Source of the DNA: Eleginops maclovinus
Taxonomy: Eukaryota; Chordata; Actinopteri; Perciformes; Eleginopidae
Assembly: GCF_036324505.1 (NCBI RefSeq)
Contig: NC_086355.1
Coordinates: 21,008,518 to 21,072,517 of the forward strand
Length of the DNA: 64,000 nt
Reading direction: 5' to 3'
Below are positions 1-12,242 of this stretch, in pieces. Position 1 is the stretch's first letter. Each line of letters starts with the position of its first letter. The notes beneath the pieces are model-generated. The model was given only the letters and a program-made list of their open reading frames with translations. It was not told where the DNA came from and ran no database searches. Position numbers and translations under genes: made by a program.

Positions 1-2
1 AG

Positions 3-392
3 GCATTTGAGCGACTTCGGGCAAAAATCAGCCTCTCGAACAACCCGTGGCACTGCGAGTGCATGCTGCAGGAGGTGCTGAGGGAGCTACGGTTGGACCC
101 CGAGACGGTGAATGAGGTGATGTGCCACACGGCGGTGCAGGAGGAATACGCTGGCAAACCAGTAATCCAGGTGCTGGACTCAGGGATCAACTTCTGCAAC
201 TTCCACCACAAGACCACCGACGTGGCCATGTTTATCACCATGTTCGGGTGGTTCACCATGGTGATCGCGTACGTCATCTACTATGTGAGACACAATCAGG
301 AGGACGCTAGGAGGCACCTGGAGTACCTCAAGTCACTGCCAAGCAATTCTCATATCAGCAAGGACTTTGACACAATCAGCACTGTCCTCTAG
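3..392 (+). CDS. lrrc3: LRRC3-family leucine-rich repeat membrane protein, C-terminal part
   Basis: This is the 3' end of the coding region; the start lies before the window. The frame is open from base 3 and ends at TAG 390-392. The visible part is the last piece of the leucine-rich repeat region followed by an LRRCT cap (NNPWHCEC, then further cysteines near CHTAVQEEYAGKP and FCNF). Next comes one membrane span (about VAMFITMFGWFTMVIAYVIYYV) and a short cytoplasmic tail with RHNQEDARRHLEYLKSLPS, a hallmark of LRRC3, LRRC3B and LRRC3C. The LDPETVNE and QEEYAGKP stretches resemble LRRC3 more than LRRC3B, while the DISTVL end recalls LRRC3B, so the paralogue call is likely but not certain. LRRC3 proteins are small single-pass plasma-membrane proteins of poorly known role. 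No intron is seen in the visible part. Confidence 0.85.
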   Translation, partial: AFERLRAKISLSNNPWHCECMLQEVLRELRLDPETVNEVMCHTAVQEEYAGKPVIQVLDSGINFCNFHHKTTDVAMFITMFGWFTMVIAYVIYYVRHNQEDARRHLEYLKSLPSNSHISKDFDTISTVL

Positions 393-3300
393 CTGGGCCA
401 TATGCAGAGCTCGAGTGGTCTGTGAGTGTGTGTGTAATCATGTGAATAAATATGTGGTTCTTTAAATGACTACGAGCTGTTGTAACATATAATCACCAGT
501 GTTTGTGAGGTTTTTCAGTTCTTAAAGTTTGTCAATTTGATTTTTTCAGACCCGTAAATTATATCATTTTTGTTATTACTGGCATACAGGGAAACATTGA
601 TAGCACAAAACCAACAAAAATACTGCTAAAACTTATATTTCTATGATGGATGATTGATCAAGACTGAAGAGATAAATGTCCCCGCTCTATTGTTGATCCA
701 CAGTGTGATTGAATTTCCTCTGGTGAAGAATGAGTCCCCTTGATACTTTTCATTGATTGATTTATGTTGGTTGTGTCACACTGTCAAGATAAAAGGTCAT
801 TTTTACTTTGGCTAACATCTTACATGTGAAAGGGGGGCAACAATCAGTTTGTATAAAACATGCATAACAGCCCTGTCCCCAGGAAACTGCTGACCCAAGA
901 AATAAGGTCACGCATTCATTCAGACCAAATTATTTATGTATTAAAACAGCAAATAGTTGCCACACACTTCCAGTTCTCAAGAGTTTTGCATAGATGCCAA
1001 ACATGATCTAAAGAAGCATTTCAGAATCATATACCAATGACCAATGAAAAGAAGAATATCAATATTAGCAATATTACTTGTTTTCACACTTCAAATAGTT
1101 TTATCGCTTTATATAAAAACATACTTAATTCTGCAGATGTTGATGATAGTAAAGAAGAATTTGTTCCAATGCATTTGAACTTTTAGTTAATCAAAATCCA
1201 ATATTACACTCCACCACATAAATGTTATCATGGTCCATTGTTATGTTTCACCTGGGTCATTGTAATAGGCCAGTTAAGCCCAACTCAAAATGAACATTCC
1301 GAATCTTATATCTGCTATATCACCCAGTACACCACAGACTTAATTTAGTGGAGCTATTACATCTCAAAAGAGTCAATTATAGCACAGGTAAAAACAAGTC
1401 ATGTTAAAAACCTTGATATAAGAGTGTTGATTAATGCAGCTTTGTATCAGTCACCTTCAGGGCAAATACCGTAGTCCAAACTTTGTATGAAGGAATTTAT
1501 GTTGAAGATTATGTTCAGACCTCCACATAGTTTCTATTATATGTGAAACAGAACAACAAACTGCAAATAACTAAGTTGACATTTCAACATTTTATTTCAC
1601 TGTTTGTTTGGATAAAAATGTAATTCATTGGTTTCTTCGTTGGTAAGGGGTTGATTGTGTCCAAGTGCCTTCTGTCTGGGACACACACACCATAGCACTG
1701 TGTACTAGTGTCAAGTCCACGATCGCCATTGCAGAAGTCTGTCGCCACAACTTAGGCCTAGCTAGTTTCTATTTATGGCTGGGAACTTACAACATGAAAT
1801 GTATTAAGGGTCCAATGGGTAGGATTTAGTGGTGGCGAATTGCAACCAAATTAACCCCTTGGCTCACTTCTCACTTTACAAGCAAATACAGAACCTATAG
1901 TGGCCTTCATGTACATGCCCCTTCTGGTAACCTAAAGTTTGGAAAAGGGCACAAAAAAAAAAGACTTCGATGGTGATTGCATAGGCAATTTGTCTATAAC
2001 CATGTTTCATAGGCTTACTTCTACCAATCAATTCAACAAACCATTGTTTTATGAAAACTGTGAAGCCAGATAACCTCGCCCTGCATCTGCACATCCTGGA
2101 TAGAAGTGTAAAACCTTATTTCCTTTGAGAAAAGCATCCAATGCTTTGCACCATTGAAATGTTGTGTGTCCAAACCCCTGCTGTTCTGACACCAATGCAT
2201 TACTTTGAGCCTGATGGATGGATGTTTGCCTTATCTCTGGTTATCAGGAGAATCGATATGCCATGCATTGTAACCTCTCTGGAGCCAGAGATTGGTTTGT
2301 CCGTTTTTAACCACTTTAGAATCACAGTGGAATTCATGAAGAGTTCTTACTCCCTATATAGAAATGAATGGCTCATTCTAAGTTGACAAACCCCAACAAG
2401 TCTTTGTTTCAAATTATTGTACAAAAATGGAACGATAGTGTAAGAAAGTTAGATTCAATGACTGCCAATCAATGGCCCGACCATTCCTACACAATGGTCC
2501 TTTAAAGCCCAATTCCCCACATGACTGGAACCTTCCAAAAAGACAACAACGAGTGCCAGAACACAATGACAGAAATGTTTAAAAAGTTAATTTAAGATAC
2601 TTGCTGTCTTCATGTAAAGATCCCCATTAATCTAGTAGTTTAAGCAAGTTTAAATAAGGACATATACTTATTTTCAACTAATATTTGACCGACTCTAGTC
2701 AGAGATTTGTTTTTAATGTTGCATTCTGTATTTGCATCAGGCAAAGTAGTCTTTTTTTTGGACAACTGTTGGTCCTTTTGTTACTGAAGTGTCTATCTGT
2801 CTGTGCAGTTTTGACCTGTCATACAACAATGTTTGTGCTAGCCAATGTGAACACAACTTTAACTAATTTAAAAGCACATGCCATCTGTGTTTGGAAAATG
2901 TGTAAAATAAGCTAAACCAGTGTTTAGATGTCTTTAAGAACTTGTTCAATGTCTTTTCTGCATCTGTAGAAGAGTTTATGAGTTGTGTATGTCTGTGCTA
3001 GAAATGAAAGGGCTCCAATAATTGTGTTTGTGATAATAACAACAATTTTCTATCTGTTTCGGTAATTACTGTTTGTTTGTTGGATTTCATGGATTTTATG
3101 GACACCCTACCAGCATTTCAAAATAAAAGTGATTTTCGAGGACCCTTCAGTATCATAATGATTATTTGCGTATTTTTCTGAAGAAAGCCAGCTTTCATCA
3201 TTACACTGATAATCTATGTATCTTGTGGTTTGAGAGCGTAGAGTAATTTATACAGCAAGAAATCATTATTTTAAACATTGTGAATTGGGCGCACTTCAGC

Positions 3301-4458
3301 CACTATTTTACTAACACCTTGGTAATTCTTTTTTTTCATCTGTTTTTTAGTCATAAACACAGTGGAGAAAACCGCAACATCTAAAAATCTGATTTATTTT
3401 TCTCTGGCTCACCTCTCTAGGCTTCTGCGCAGAACATAGTGACCTGGCATTGCCATGCATTGAACCCCTCAGTTTAGGGTGTCCAGAGAAGGGATATCTG
3501 TAATAGGTAGGCAAGCTTTTGGCTTATGTAGCCAATAGTGCCGAGGGCAGAGATTGATGAAAGACTGATTACTCAGAAACCTTGACTTACTTTAGCAATT
3601 ACCTGAGTTGGTGTTCCCTAAACCTGCATCAGTGCTCTGTCTATCTGAAAGACGTGACACTTTTGATCTTCAAAGCTTTACTCATTTATTTCAATGTATT
3701 ATGCAAATACAGAGATAAACAAATAACAAGGATTGGACAATGCAATAAAGTCCTTGTTTTAAAAGTCTTGCTTTCTACAATCTCTGAGCATGGAAGCAAT
3801 AATGTAGTTTGAGTTAGGGAAATCTTGTCAAAGCAAAGAAAAAGAAAAGGCGAGTATCATTTTGGTTTTCGTTCAACCAATTGCCATACCTAATACATGT
3901 AGGGTTAATAGTTTTTTCATCCAGCATTTGTTTAATTGTTTGTGCCGAAGTCCGACATTTCTAAGCTGAAATCATATTTCCTGACAGAAAACATAGGGAA
4001 ACACAGGCTTTTACATTATATAGAGAGGCTCGAGAGGGCAGGCAAAAACACAAGGGCGGCAATGTGATTACACACAGGTGGAAAAAATCAGGGTGGGTAG
4101 ATAAAAGTCAAAGGCGGAAAAACACAAAAACATGAAAAAAAACACAAGAAGTTTGTTAACAACAAACACGATTATGCCAATATTGGCAAAAATGGAAATA
4201 CATTTTTGTCATAGTGTCATTGGCTTGTTATCACCTGAAACTTACAATTTACTGTGTTAGAAAGAGCCCTTCAAAGGTTGCCTCCATCTTTGTACAGGAC
4301 CAAATTCTGGGTCTTGAGAGGGTCTTTTGCGTTTCAATAGAAGGGCAAACCACACCCTGGAAAACAGAGGGGTGAACAAATGGGTGTTCTGTTGGATGCA
4401 ATCGACAACATCGCCACTAAATCCTACACACTATTCCCTATCTAATTCCCTGCTTATC
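393..4458 (+). other. 3' UTR of the LRRC3-family gene and AT-rich spacer
   Basis: An AATAAA at 445-450 lies 53 bases after the stop and is the nearest polyadenylation signal; another candidate (CAAAATAAAAG) is near 3121. The rest is AT-rich with no supported gene. A stretch around 4020-4140 (GGCAGGCAAAAACACAAGGGCGG, then AAAGGCGGAAAAACACAAAAAC; runs quoted in part) resembles repeats near 19640, 28775 and 32400 and is probably a diverged interspersed repeat. Confidence 0.4.
445..450 (+). terminator. candidate polyadenylation signal of the LRRC3-family gene
   Basis: Canonical AATAAA hexamer, 53 bases after the stop codon. Later hexamers exist, so a longer 3' UTR is also possible. Confidence 0.45.
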
Positions 4459-4469
4459 ACAATTATGTC
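4459..4469. repeat. target site duplication of the RTE-like LINE (3' side)
   Basis: ACAATTATGTC, identical to 7575-7585. The next bases differ on both sides, which fixes the insertion borders at 4470 and 7574. Confidence 0.85.
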
Positions 4470-7400
4470 CATCCATCCATCTTCTCCCGCTTTTCCGTCA
4501 GGGTCGCGGAGGTAACAGCTCCAGCAGAGAGTCCCAAACTTTTCTTTCCCTGGCCACATCAACCAGCTCTGACTGGGGGATTCCAAGACGCTCCCAGGCC
4601 AGCGAAGAGATATAATCCCTCCACCTGGTCCTAGGTCTACCCCTCGGCCTCTTCCCAGCTGGACGTGCCTGGAACACCTCCCTAGGGACGCACCTAGTGA
4701 GGACGCCCAGGTGGCATCCTCACTAGGTGCCCGAACCACCTCAACTGGCTCCTTTCAACGCGAAGGAGCAGCGGTTCTACTCCGAGTCCCTCCCGGATGA
4801 CTGAACTTCTCACCTTATCCCTAAGGGAGATGCCAGCCACCCTGCGGAGAAATCCCATTTCGGCCGCTTGTATCCGCGATCTCATTCTTTCGGTCATGAC
4901 CCATCCTTCATGACCATAGGTGAGGGTAGGAACGAACATGGCCCAGTAGACAGAGAGCAGAGAGCTTTGCCTTCTGGCTCAGCTCTCTTCTCATCACAAC
5001 GGTGCGTTAAAGCGACTCCAGTACTGCTCCCACTGCTCCGATTCTCCGGCCCATCTCACGTTCCATTGTTCCCTCACTCAAGAACAAGACCCGGAGATAC
5101 TTGAACTCCTTCACTTGGGGCAAGGCTTCATTCCCTACCTGGAGTGGACAGTCCATCGGTTTCCTCCTGAGAACCGTGGCCTCAGATTTGGAGGTGCTGA
5201 TCCTCATCCCAGCCGCTTCACACTCGGCCGCGAACCGATCCAGTGAGAGCTGAAGGTCACAGACCGATGAAGCCATTAGGACCACATCATCTGCAAAAAG
5301 CAGAGGTGCAATCCCTAGCCCACCAAACTGCAGACCCCCTCCCCCACGACTACGCCTCGAAATCCTGTCCATGAATATCACAAACAGGATTGGTGACAAA
5401 GCGGAGCCCTGGCGGAGGCCAACCCTCACCGGAAATTGGTCCGACGTGCTACCAAGGAGCCGGACACAGCTCTCGCTTTGAGAGTACAGAGATTGGATGG
5501 CCCTGAGTAGAGACCCCCTCACCCCATACTCCTGCAGCACCTCCCACAGTATCTCCCTGGGAACCCGGTCATACGCCTTCTCCAAATCCACAAAGAACAT
5601 GTAGACCGGATGAGCGTACTCCCAGGCCCCCTCCAGGATCCTTGCGGGAGTAAAAAGCTGGTCCGTCGTTCCACGACCAGGACGAAAACCGCATTGTTCC
5701 TCTTCAATCTGAGGTTCAACAATCGGCCGGACCCTCCTTTCCAGCACCTTAGAGTAAACTTTCCCGGGGAGGCTGAGTAATGTGATGCCTCTGTAATTGG
5801 CACACACCCTCTGATCCCCCTTTTTAAAGAGAGGAACCACCACCCCGGTCTGCGACTCCTTCGGTACTGTTTCCGACTTCCATGCAATGTTGATGAGACG
5901 TGTCAACCATGACAGTCCCTCAACACCCAGAGCCTTCAGCATTTCTGGGCGGATCTCATCCACCCCCGGGGCTTTGCCACTGTGGAGCTGTTTGACTACC
6001 TCAGTGACTTCCCCCCGTGAGATTGGAATTGATCCCCCTTCATACTCCAGCTCAACCTCTAACATAGAGGGCGGAGTTGTCGGATTCAGGAGTTCCTCAA
6101 AGTGTTCCTTCCACTGCCCTAACACACTATCAGTTGAGGTCAACTGCGTCCCATCCTTACTGTACAATGGTTCCCTGCTTCCCCCTCCTGAGGTGTCGGA
6201 CGGTTTTCCAGAACAACTTTGGTGCCGAAAGTCCTTCTCCATGGCCACTCCGAACTTCTCCCACACCCGCTGCTTTGCCTCGGCCACGGCTGAGGCTGCA
6301 GCCCTTTGGGCCCGTCGATACGTTGCAACTGCGTCAGGAGTACCCAGGGATAACATATCCCGGAAGGCCTCCTTCTTCAGTTGGACGGCTTCCCGGACCA
6401 CCGGTGTCCACCAGGAGGTTCGAGGGTTACCACCTCTTGAGGCACCTAAGACCTTGAGACCACAGCTCCCTGCTGCAGCTTTGGCAATGGAGGCTTTGAA
6501 CACAGCCCACTCTGGTTCAATGTCCCCAGCCTCCACAGGGATGCCTGAAAAGCTCCGCCGGAGGTGTGAGTTGAAGGCCTCCTGGACTTGGGACTCCTCC
6601 AGAGGTTCCCAGTTCACCCGCACTACACGTTTGGGCTTACCAGGTCTGTCCAGAGGCTTCCCCTGCCACTCGACCCAACTCACCACCAGATGGTGAACAG
6701 TTGACAACTCTGCCCCTCTCTTCACCCGAGTGTCCAAAACATGCGGCCTCAGGTTCGATGATACGATAACAAAATCAATCTTGGACGTTCTGCCTAGGGT
6801 GCTCTGGTACCACGTACACTTATGAGCATCCTTATGTTCGAACATGGTGTTTGTTATGGCCAATCCATGACTAGCACAGAAGTCCAGTAACAAACCACCA
6901 CTCCGGTTCAGATCAGGGGGGCCGTTCCTCCCAATCACGCCCCTCCAAGTGTCTCCATCATTGCCCACGTGTGCGTTGAAGTCTCCCAGCAAGACTAAGG
7001 AGTCCCCTTCAGGAGCCCCACACAGGACTTCTTTCAGGGTCTCCAAGAAGGTTGAATACTCTGAACTGCTGTTTGGTGCATAAGCACACACAACAGTCAG
7101 AGTTTTCCCCCCCCATGACCCGTAGGCGTAGGGAGGCGACCCTCTTGTCCACTGGGGTAAACTCTGACAAAGCGGCACTCAACCGGGGGCTTGTGAGTAT
7201 CCCCACACCCGCTCGGCGCCTCACACCTTGGGCAACTCCGGAGAAGAATAGAGTCCAACCCCTATCAAGAGGTAAGGTTCCAGAGCCGACGCTGTGCGTA
7301 GAGGTGAGCCCCACCAGATCCAACTGGTAACGCTCCACCTCCCGCACAAGCTCCGGCTCCTTCCCCCCCAGAGAGGTGACATTCCACGTCCCCAAAGCCC

Positions 7401-7574
7401 GCTTCTGTCGCCTGAGTCTGGTCCGTTCGAGACCCTCTGCTTTCACTGCCACCCTTCTGGCAGCGCTCCCGACCCCATAGCTGTTTCCCGTAGGTGGTGG
7501 GCCCGCGGGACGGGGAAGCGAAGGTGTTGCCCACGTTTCTTTTACGGGCTGCGCCCGGCCACCAGACGCTCATG
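4470..7574 (-). mobile_element. RTE-like non-LTR retrotransposon with target duplication
   Basis: A LINE read on the minus strand, 5' end near 7574 and 3' end near 4470. The 11-bp sequence ACAATTATGTC flanks it at 4459-4469 and 7575-7585, a clear target site duplication. Its 3' end carries the ATGGATGGATGG-type short repeat tail often seen in this fish family. It encodes an AP-type endonuclease and reverse transcriptase in broken frames (see the pseudogene entry). The single-ORF layout and motif style suggest the RTE clade (Rex3/Expander/RTE-X type); the exact clade is inference. At about 3.1 kb it may be almost full length, but the first bases appear to fall inside the usual leader. Confidence 0.85.
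4694..7452 (-). pseudogene. LINE endonuclease/reverse transcriptase, frameshifted
   Basis: The endonuclease begins in the frame of 7452-7009 (GTWNVTSLGG) and continues in the frame of 7178-5007 ([17 protein letters not shown]). The switch falls at a run of eight C at 7107-7114, so a length change in that run is the likely cause. The RT domain follows: [33 protein letters not shown] and the catalytic LLFADDVVL. The end of RT and the C-terminal part (YGHEGWVMTERMRSRIQAAEMGFLRR, then RMPPGRPH) lie in another frame at 4939-4694, so there are further frameshifts near 5007 and 4700. In the endonuclease the usual Ser-Asp-His triplet reads as STVHHLVV, apparently with Val in place of the Asp. The copy is therefore most likely inactive. 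Confidence 0.8.
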
Positions 7575-7585
7575 ACAATTATGTC
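7575..7585. repeat. target site duplication of the RTE-like LINE (5' side)
   Basis: ACAATTATGTC, identical to 4459-4469. Confidence 0.85.
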
Positions 7586-9091
7586 TAGGCAACTAAAACT
7601 CTTTGTGAGGGTTTTGGAAACGTCATGGTTGTGTTTACTAAAAATAAAAACATTGATCTAAAGTCCATCACGGCAGCCAAACTCCTAATTATGGACGCCC
7701 CACTGATCTTACAGCTGATATCACACTTCACCATACCGTATGTCGTCAGCAAGATACCAGAAATACTTTGCAAATAGGAGTCACATCTTGCTTTCAACTC
7801 GGAGAAGGCAATACTTTTTTGTACCATGGCCTCAGAAGGTGTTCACCTTCATCTGAACTCTCCCCAGTGCAAAGTTAGGAGTGAGAAATATATAGTTAAT
7901 TGTTTTAGGTGCCAGGTTTTCTTTTTTTGTTTTGTGCCTCACTTCTCTCCCTGATTATTTTCTTGGCATGTTGCATCACTATTGTTACCATTGTCTCCAT
8001 GGAGAACATGATCTATTGCTCTCTACTGATGATTAACATGTAGAAAGTCACACTTGGATGTATTGCGGCCTATTCATATGTCTTCCTTTGTTTATCCTGG
8101 CAGTTTGCCCTTTGCACCATCTGTTCATAAAAACATCATTAACATATTAATTAAAGACACTGACAATTCTTATGAGGAAGACAATAGAAAATAGATCATT
8201 CCTTCTTGTTCTGAACCCCTTGAGTTTTTCTTCCGATCAACCACCGCGGTTCTAGGACTCAAAATGGTACAGGTCTTCGATGTGTATAACACGTTTTTTC
8301 TATGGAAATAACAAAAAGTAACTTTATTTTGATACGCCAGTTTTATTATGTGACTTTCAAACTAAAAACAACAACCCAGAGACAATTTAAAAGTAGCTTC
8401 TACAAATGTAAGTAATAACATTCTGTGCAGCCAAACTTTGTAAAACCCAATTTTATTTTCAATTCCTGTGGAGGGTTTCCAAAGACAATATCAGGCTGAA
8501 TGTACTATCCTTCGACAACATAGTATAGTATCACATGAAATATTAATGACAGCCTAGATACAATTTTAACAGCCTTTAATACTGCAAGCTACACCAAGCT
8601 TTGTTCAGGTTTTATGATATTAAATGTAAGTTAATATAACACATATCAATGAACGACATATATCTTATGCAGTGAAGACAAAAAGCTCAGAGATGGATAC
8701 CTCAAAACTAAGGCAAAATTCAAACTATTTACCAGACACTACTAGAGGTTCAAAAGAAAGAAATTATATTTTTTTATAATTAAAGTGACCTGACCTTTAG
8801 AAAACTTCAGCTATTCATTACCATCTTTGTTGGTTACTTTTGATTGCAGCCCTGTCTTTACTATTACTATGGCGTCAAATGCCAATGTTTTGACCTAGCC
8901 CTCTGCGTCTCATACTACCGCACACCACACCCTTTAGCATTTGTGTGAGACACAACATGCTTTAAGGTAACTCCAATGTCAGCGCCAAAAACACAACTTT
9001 CATTTCATTTATATATATTATATGAGATTGAGGGATCCTAATGGAGCTACATGAAATCAGCTCACATGATTCTAGGGAAAAGAGATTCATT
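7586..9091. other. spacer without recognised gene
   Basis: AT-rich sequence between the LINE and the LTR element. Short ORFs occur but none has a recognisable motif. The last bases, GGTTT at 9092-9096, are the left target duplication of the BEL element. Confidence 0.5.
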
Positions 9092-9096
9092 GGTTT
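9092..9096. repeat. left target site duplication of the BEL element
   Basis: GGTTT, matched at 14088-14092. Five bases fits BEL/Pao integration. Confidence 0.85.
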
Positions 9097-9703
9097 TGTG
9101 CTGCCTTTCAGGCAGATATAAAACATTTTGGGACTTTTATTTAATGTGAAATTCATTTAGCAGGAATACTTTTATTTTGACATAACGTCACAGTGTTAGA
9201 AACAGGAAGTAGGGAGTTGGAAGTTAGTTGGAGCAAGGTTAGCTAATGTGAACATGCTGTGAAAGGGCTCCTTCTCACGAAACGCGGACTCATTTGCCCC
9301 AGCAGAGGCATCACTTGTATGTATTCCTTTCTTAATGTTGTTAAACTTTGTTGTAATTTATAATTTCATAGTTTATGTCGAATTCATGTTGTTAAAAAGC
9401 AGTTATAAAAGTAAATGGTTTAAAAACGATTTTTTGAAGATGTTAGCTAAATGTTAGCTACAGGTCAGTTTAGGCACTGCAGTCAACAGTGAATGTCAAG
9501 GTCATTAGCTTAGCTTGTCTAGTTGATGTATGTTAACTTTCCAACCAAGTAGAACCTAATTATATTTCTCATTGTTTTATTTTTAGTTTCACTTTCCTGA
9601 CTTTGTGATTTTGTGAAGAATTTCAATAAAGACTGCATCACGGATAAAGGAAAGTTTAGCTCACTGTCTAGCTGGGTTCCCACACCTTAGTGAGGACAGT
9701 ACA
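9097..9703 (+). repeat. 5' LTR of the BEL/Pao element
   Basis: 607 bp. It starts TGTGCTGCC and ends CAGTACA. A TATAAAA lies at 9117-9123 and an AATAAA at 9625-9630, so promoter and polyadenylation signals are present. It matches the 3' LTR except for one extra T near its start, one C/T change in TGACATAACGTC, and an extra 8-base copy (TTTTGTGA-type) near 9606-9613. Confidence 0.92.
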
Positions 9704-9770
9704 GTGAAAAAGTGTGATTCAGCTGGAACGCAACATCTCAAGTAGCAAAAAGGAAAATCTAACAAGGAAA

Positions 9771-12242
9771 ATGGCAGAAAGAATGAGTGAGAAGGCTGAG
9801 AATGTATCACACAAGTCAAGGACCTCTCGCTTATCTTCATCCAGCGCCGCAGTCAAGGCGCGCGCAGCAGCACAAGCTGCAAAGGCACGGGCTGAGTTTG
9901 CAGTGAAAGAAGCAAGGCTTAAAGTTGAAAAGGCTGAAAAAGAGGCAAAGCTACAGTTGGGAAAGGCAAAGCTGGAAGCTGAATTAAGCGCACTTGAACA
10001 ACAAAAAGAGGCAGCCGCAGCTGAAGCACAAGCTGAAGCACAAGCTGAAGCATTAGAAGCGGCTGAATATCGAGAGAATTCAGTTAAGTCTGGTTCATCT
10101 TCACATGAGGTCCTCCAAGAGGAAATTGTAACACACACAAAAGAGAATGTTGCAGCACAAACTGAACTGCACCGAGCAAGCATTCCAGTGTCCCACCCTG
10201 ACCCAGCACATGATGCAGCAATGTCTGAAGAGAGTTACATTACATGGCATCCTTTGTCAGCGATAGGCCCGAACGAGGATGATGTACACGAACAGGGCGA
10301 GGCCCCTAGCAGACCACCTGGCCACAGCAAGCCATTGAGTCAGAGTGCGCCTCATACTGGAAACCAAACAATTCCAAATCAAGATAGTGGACGCCCCGAA
10401 GTGCCCAAGAAAGCGCATTTCCCTCAGAAACCAGCACTTAACGCAATGACGCCGCCATATTTTCCCAGTTATGTCCCACCAACCTCACGCGTGGCACCTG
10501 AAACAGAACACCTGGCACGCTACCTGGCTCGCCGCGATCTAGTGAGAACCAGCCTCTACCAATTCGATGACAAACCCGAAAATTACATGGCGTGGCAGTC
10601 ATCATTCGATAATGCCACTGCAGGCCTGGGGCTCACATACACTGAATCATTGGATCTGCTCATTAAGTGGCTTGGGCCAGAGTCTGTCAAGCACATTAAA
10701 CGCATACACTCTGTGCATGTAAGGCACCCAGATGTAGCACTACAAAAGGCCTGGGAGCGCCTCCAGCAATGTTATGCTGCGCCTGAAGTCATGGAGAAGT
10801 CTCTGTTTAAACGACTGGACAAATTCCCAAAAATATCTACAAAAGATTACGAGAAACTGAGAGACCTAGGTGATCTCCTAATGGAACTGCAAGGTGCTAG
10901 AGAAGAAGGTTACCTCACAGGACTGGCATACTTGGATACAGCCAGGGGAATAGGGCCCATCGTTGAAAAACTCCCCTATGGGCTTCAGGAGAAATGGCTC
11001 GCAATTGGATCAAAGTTTAAAGAAAAGAACAAAGGCTATTTCCCTCCATTTGATGTCTTTTCTGATTTCATCTGTCACGAAGCACGAAGAAGGAACAATC
11101 CCAGCTTCGTCCTACCATCTAGCAACAGCACCAGCTGGAAATCAGACAAAACAACTTCACGCAACATTGGAAGCAAGATATCCGTTCAGAAGACAGGGGT
11201 TTCTTCAGGTAAAGATCCGCCTACAGATATACCTGAGAAAAAAGCCGAAGGGCCAGAGAAAAATTGCCCCATTCACAACAAACCACACGCGCTGTGGAAA
11301 TGCAGAACATTCAGCGGAAAGCTGCTTGAGGAGAGGAAGAGCATTCTCAAAGACAATGGGATGTGTTTCAAATGCTGCATGTCCTCTAGTCATCTCGCTA
11401 GAGACTGTAAGACAATTCTGAAGTGCGCAGAGTGTGGCAGTGACCGTCACCATGCCGCCATGCACCCAGGTCCTCCACCTCAAGCTGCGAAATGGCCTCG
11501 TCCGGCACCAGACAATGGCGGGGAGGAAGACGTACCAACTGGTGACAGCACAGTCATCAGTTCCAGCTGCACTCAGGTTTGTGGTCCAGGCCGAACAGCA
11601 AGATCCTGCTCAAAGATCTGTCTAGTTCGAGTATATCCCCAAGGTCAACGTGAGAAAGCAACTAACATGTACGTAATTCTGGACGACCAAAGTAATCGTT
11701 CATTGGTCAGATCCGACTTCTTTGAACTTTTCCACATCAAAGGCCAGTCTTTCCCTTACTCACTGAAGACCTGTGCAGGGCTGGTGGAGACGTCGGGCCG
11801 GAAGGCTGAAGGGTTCCAAGTCGAATCTCTGGATGGGCAAACCAAGCTACCACTTCCGCCTCTAATTGAGTGTAATGAAATACTCAATGATCGCTCTGAA
11901 ATACCGACACCCGATGCAGCCTGCCACCATCCACACCTCAAGAGCGTAGCACCATACATACCTGAGCTTGACCACAAAGCGGAAATACTCATCCTGCTTG
12001 GCAGAGATCTCGTCAGAGTCCATAAAGTCCGGCAGCAAGTGAGCGGACCTCCAGACGCTCCTTTCGCACAAAAATTGGAACTAGGATGGGTGCTTGTCGG
12101 GGATGTGTGTTTAGGCAGTGCACATAGACCAGTCGTGGGGACATTCAAGACAAATGTGCTGGAGAATGGCCGTCCCTCTCTCCCCACACCCTGTAAAAGC
12201 TCCATAAAGCTGACTCAGACCGTGTCTCATGTCGGGGAGTAG
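9771..12242 (+). CDS. BEL/Pao Gag and aspartic protease polyprotein
   Basis: The first ATG of the frame is 9771 (MAERMSEKAENV); the frame itself is open earlier from about 9714. In order there is an N-terminal Ala/Glu/Lys-rich coiled coil (roughly residues 25-105), a Pro-rich linker, a DUF1759-like Gag capsid region (QFDDKPENYMAWQSSF, then RHPDVALQKAWERLQQCY), and cysteine/histidine zinc knuckles (CPIHNKPHALWKC, MCFKCCMSSSHLARDC, KCAECGSDRHHAAMH). A DUF1758-type retropepsin follows, with MYVILDDQSNRSLVR around the active site. The frame stops at TAG 12240-12242. Relatives usually carry gag-pol as one frame, and here the same frame continues after the stop into RT. Confidence 0.88.
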   Translation: MAERMSEKAENVSHKSRTSRLSSSSAAVKARAAAQAAKARAEFAVKEARLKVEKAEKEAKLQLGKAKLEAELSALEQQKEAAAAEAQAEAQAEALEAAEYRENSVKSGSSSHEVLQEEIVTHTKENVAAQTELHRASIPVSHPDPAHDAAMSEESYITWHPLSAIGPNEDDVHEQGEAPSRPPGHSKPLSQSAPHTGNQTIPNQDSGRPEVPKKAHFPQKPALNAMTPPYFPSYVPPTSRVAPETEHLARYLARRDLVRTSLYQFDDKPENYMAWQSSFDNATAGLGLTYTESLDLLIKWLGPESVKHIKRIHSVHVRHPDVALQKAWERLQQCYAAPEVMEKSLFKRLDKFPKISTKDYEKLRDLGDLLMELQGAREEGYLTGLAYLDTARGIGPIVEKLPYGLQEKWLAIGSKFKEKNKGYFPPFDVFSDFICHEARRRNNPSFVLPSSNSTSWKSDKTTSRNIGSKISVQKTGVSSGKDPPTDIPEKKAEGPEKNCPIHNKPHALWKCRTFSGKLLEERKSILKDNGMCFKCCMSSSHLARDCKTILKCAECGSDRHHAAMHPGPPPQAAKWPRPAPDNGGEEDVPTGDSTVISSSCTQVCGPGRTARSCSKICLVRVYPQGQREKATNMYVILDDQSNRSLVRSDFFELFHIKGQSFPYSLKTCAGLVETSGRKAEGFQVESLDGQTKLPLPPLIECNEILNDRSEIPTPDAACHHPHLKSVAPYIPELDHKAEILILLGRDLVRVHKVRQQVSGPPDAPFAQKLELGWVLVGDVCLGSAHRPVVGTFKTNVLENGRPSLPTPCKSSIKLTQTVSHVGE

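Noticed and set aside
5887..6696. Long plus-strand ORF of 269 codons
   Set aside because: It lies opposite the LINE reverse transcriptase frame and has no motif of its own; it is an antisense shadow.
9719..10183. Minus-strand ORF of 154 codons rich in Ala, Ser and Cys
   Set aside because: It is the antisense of the Ala/Glu-rich Gag coiled coil.
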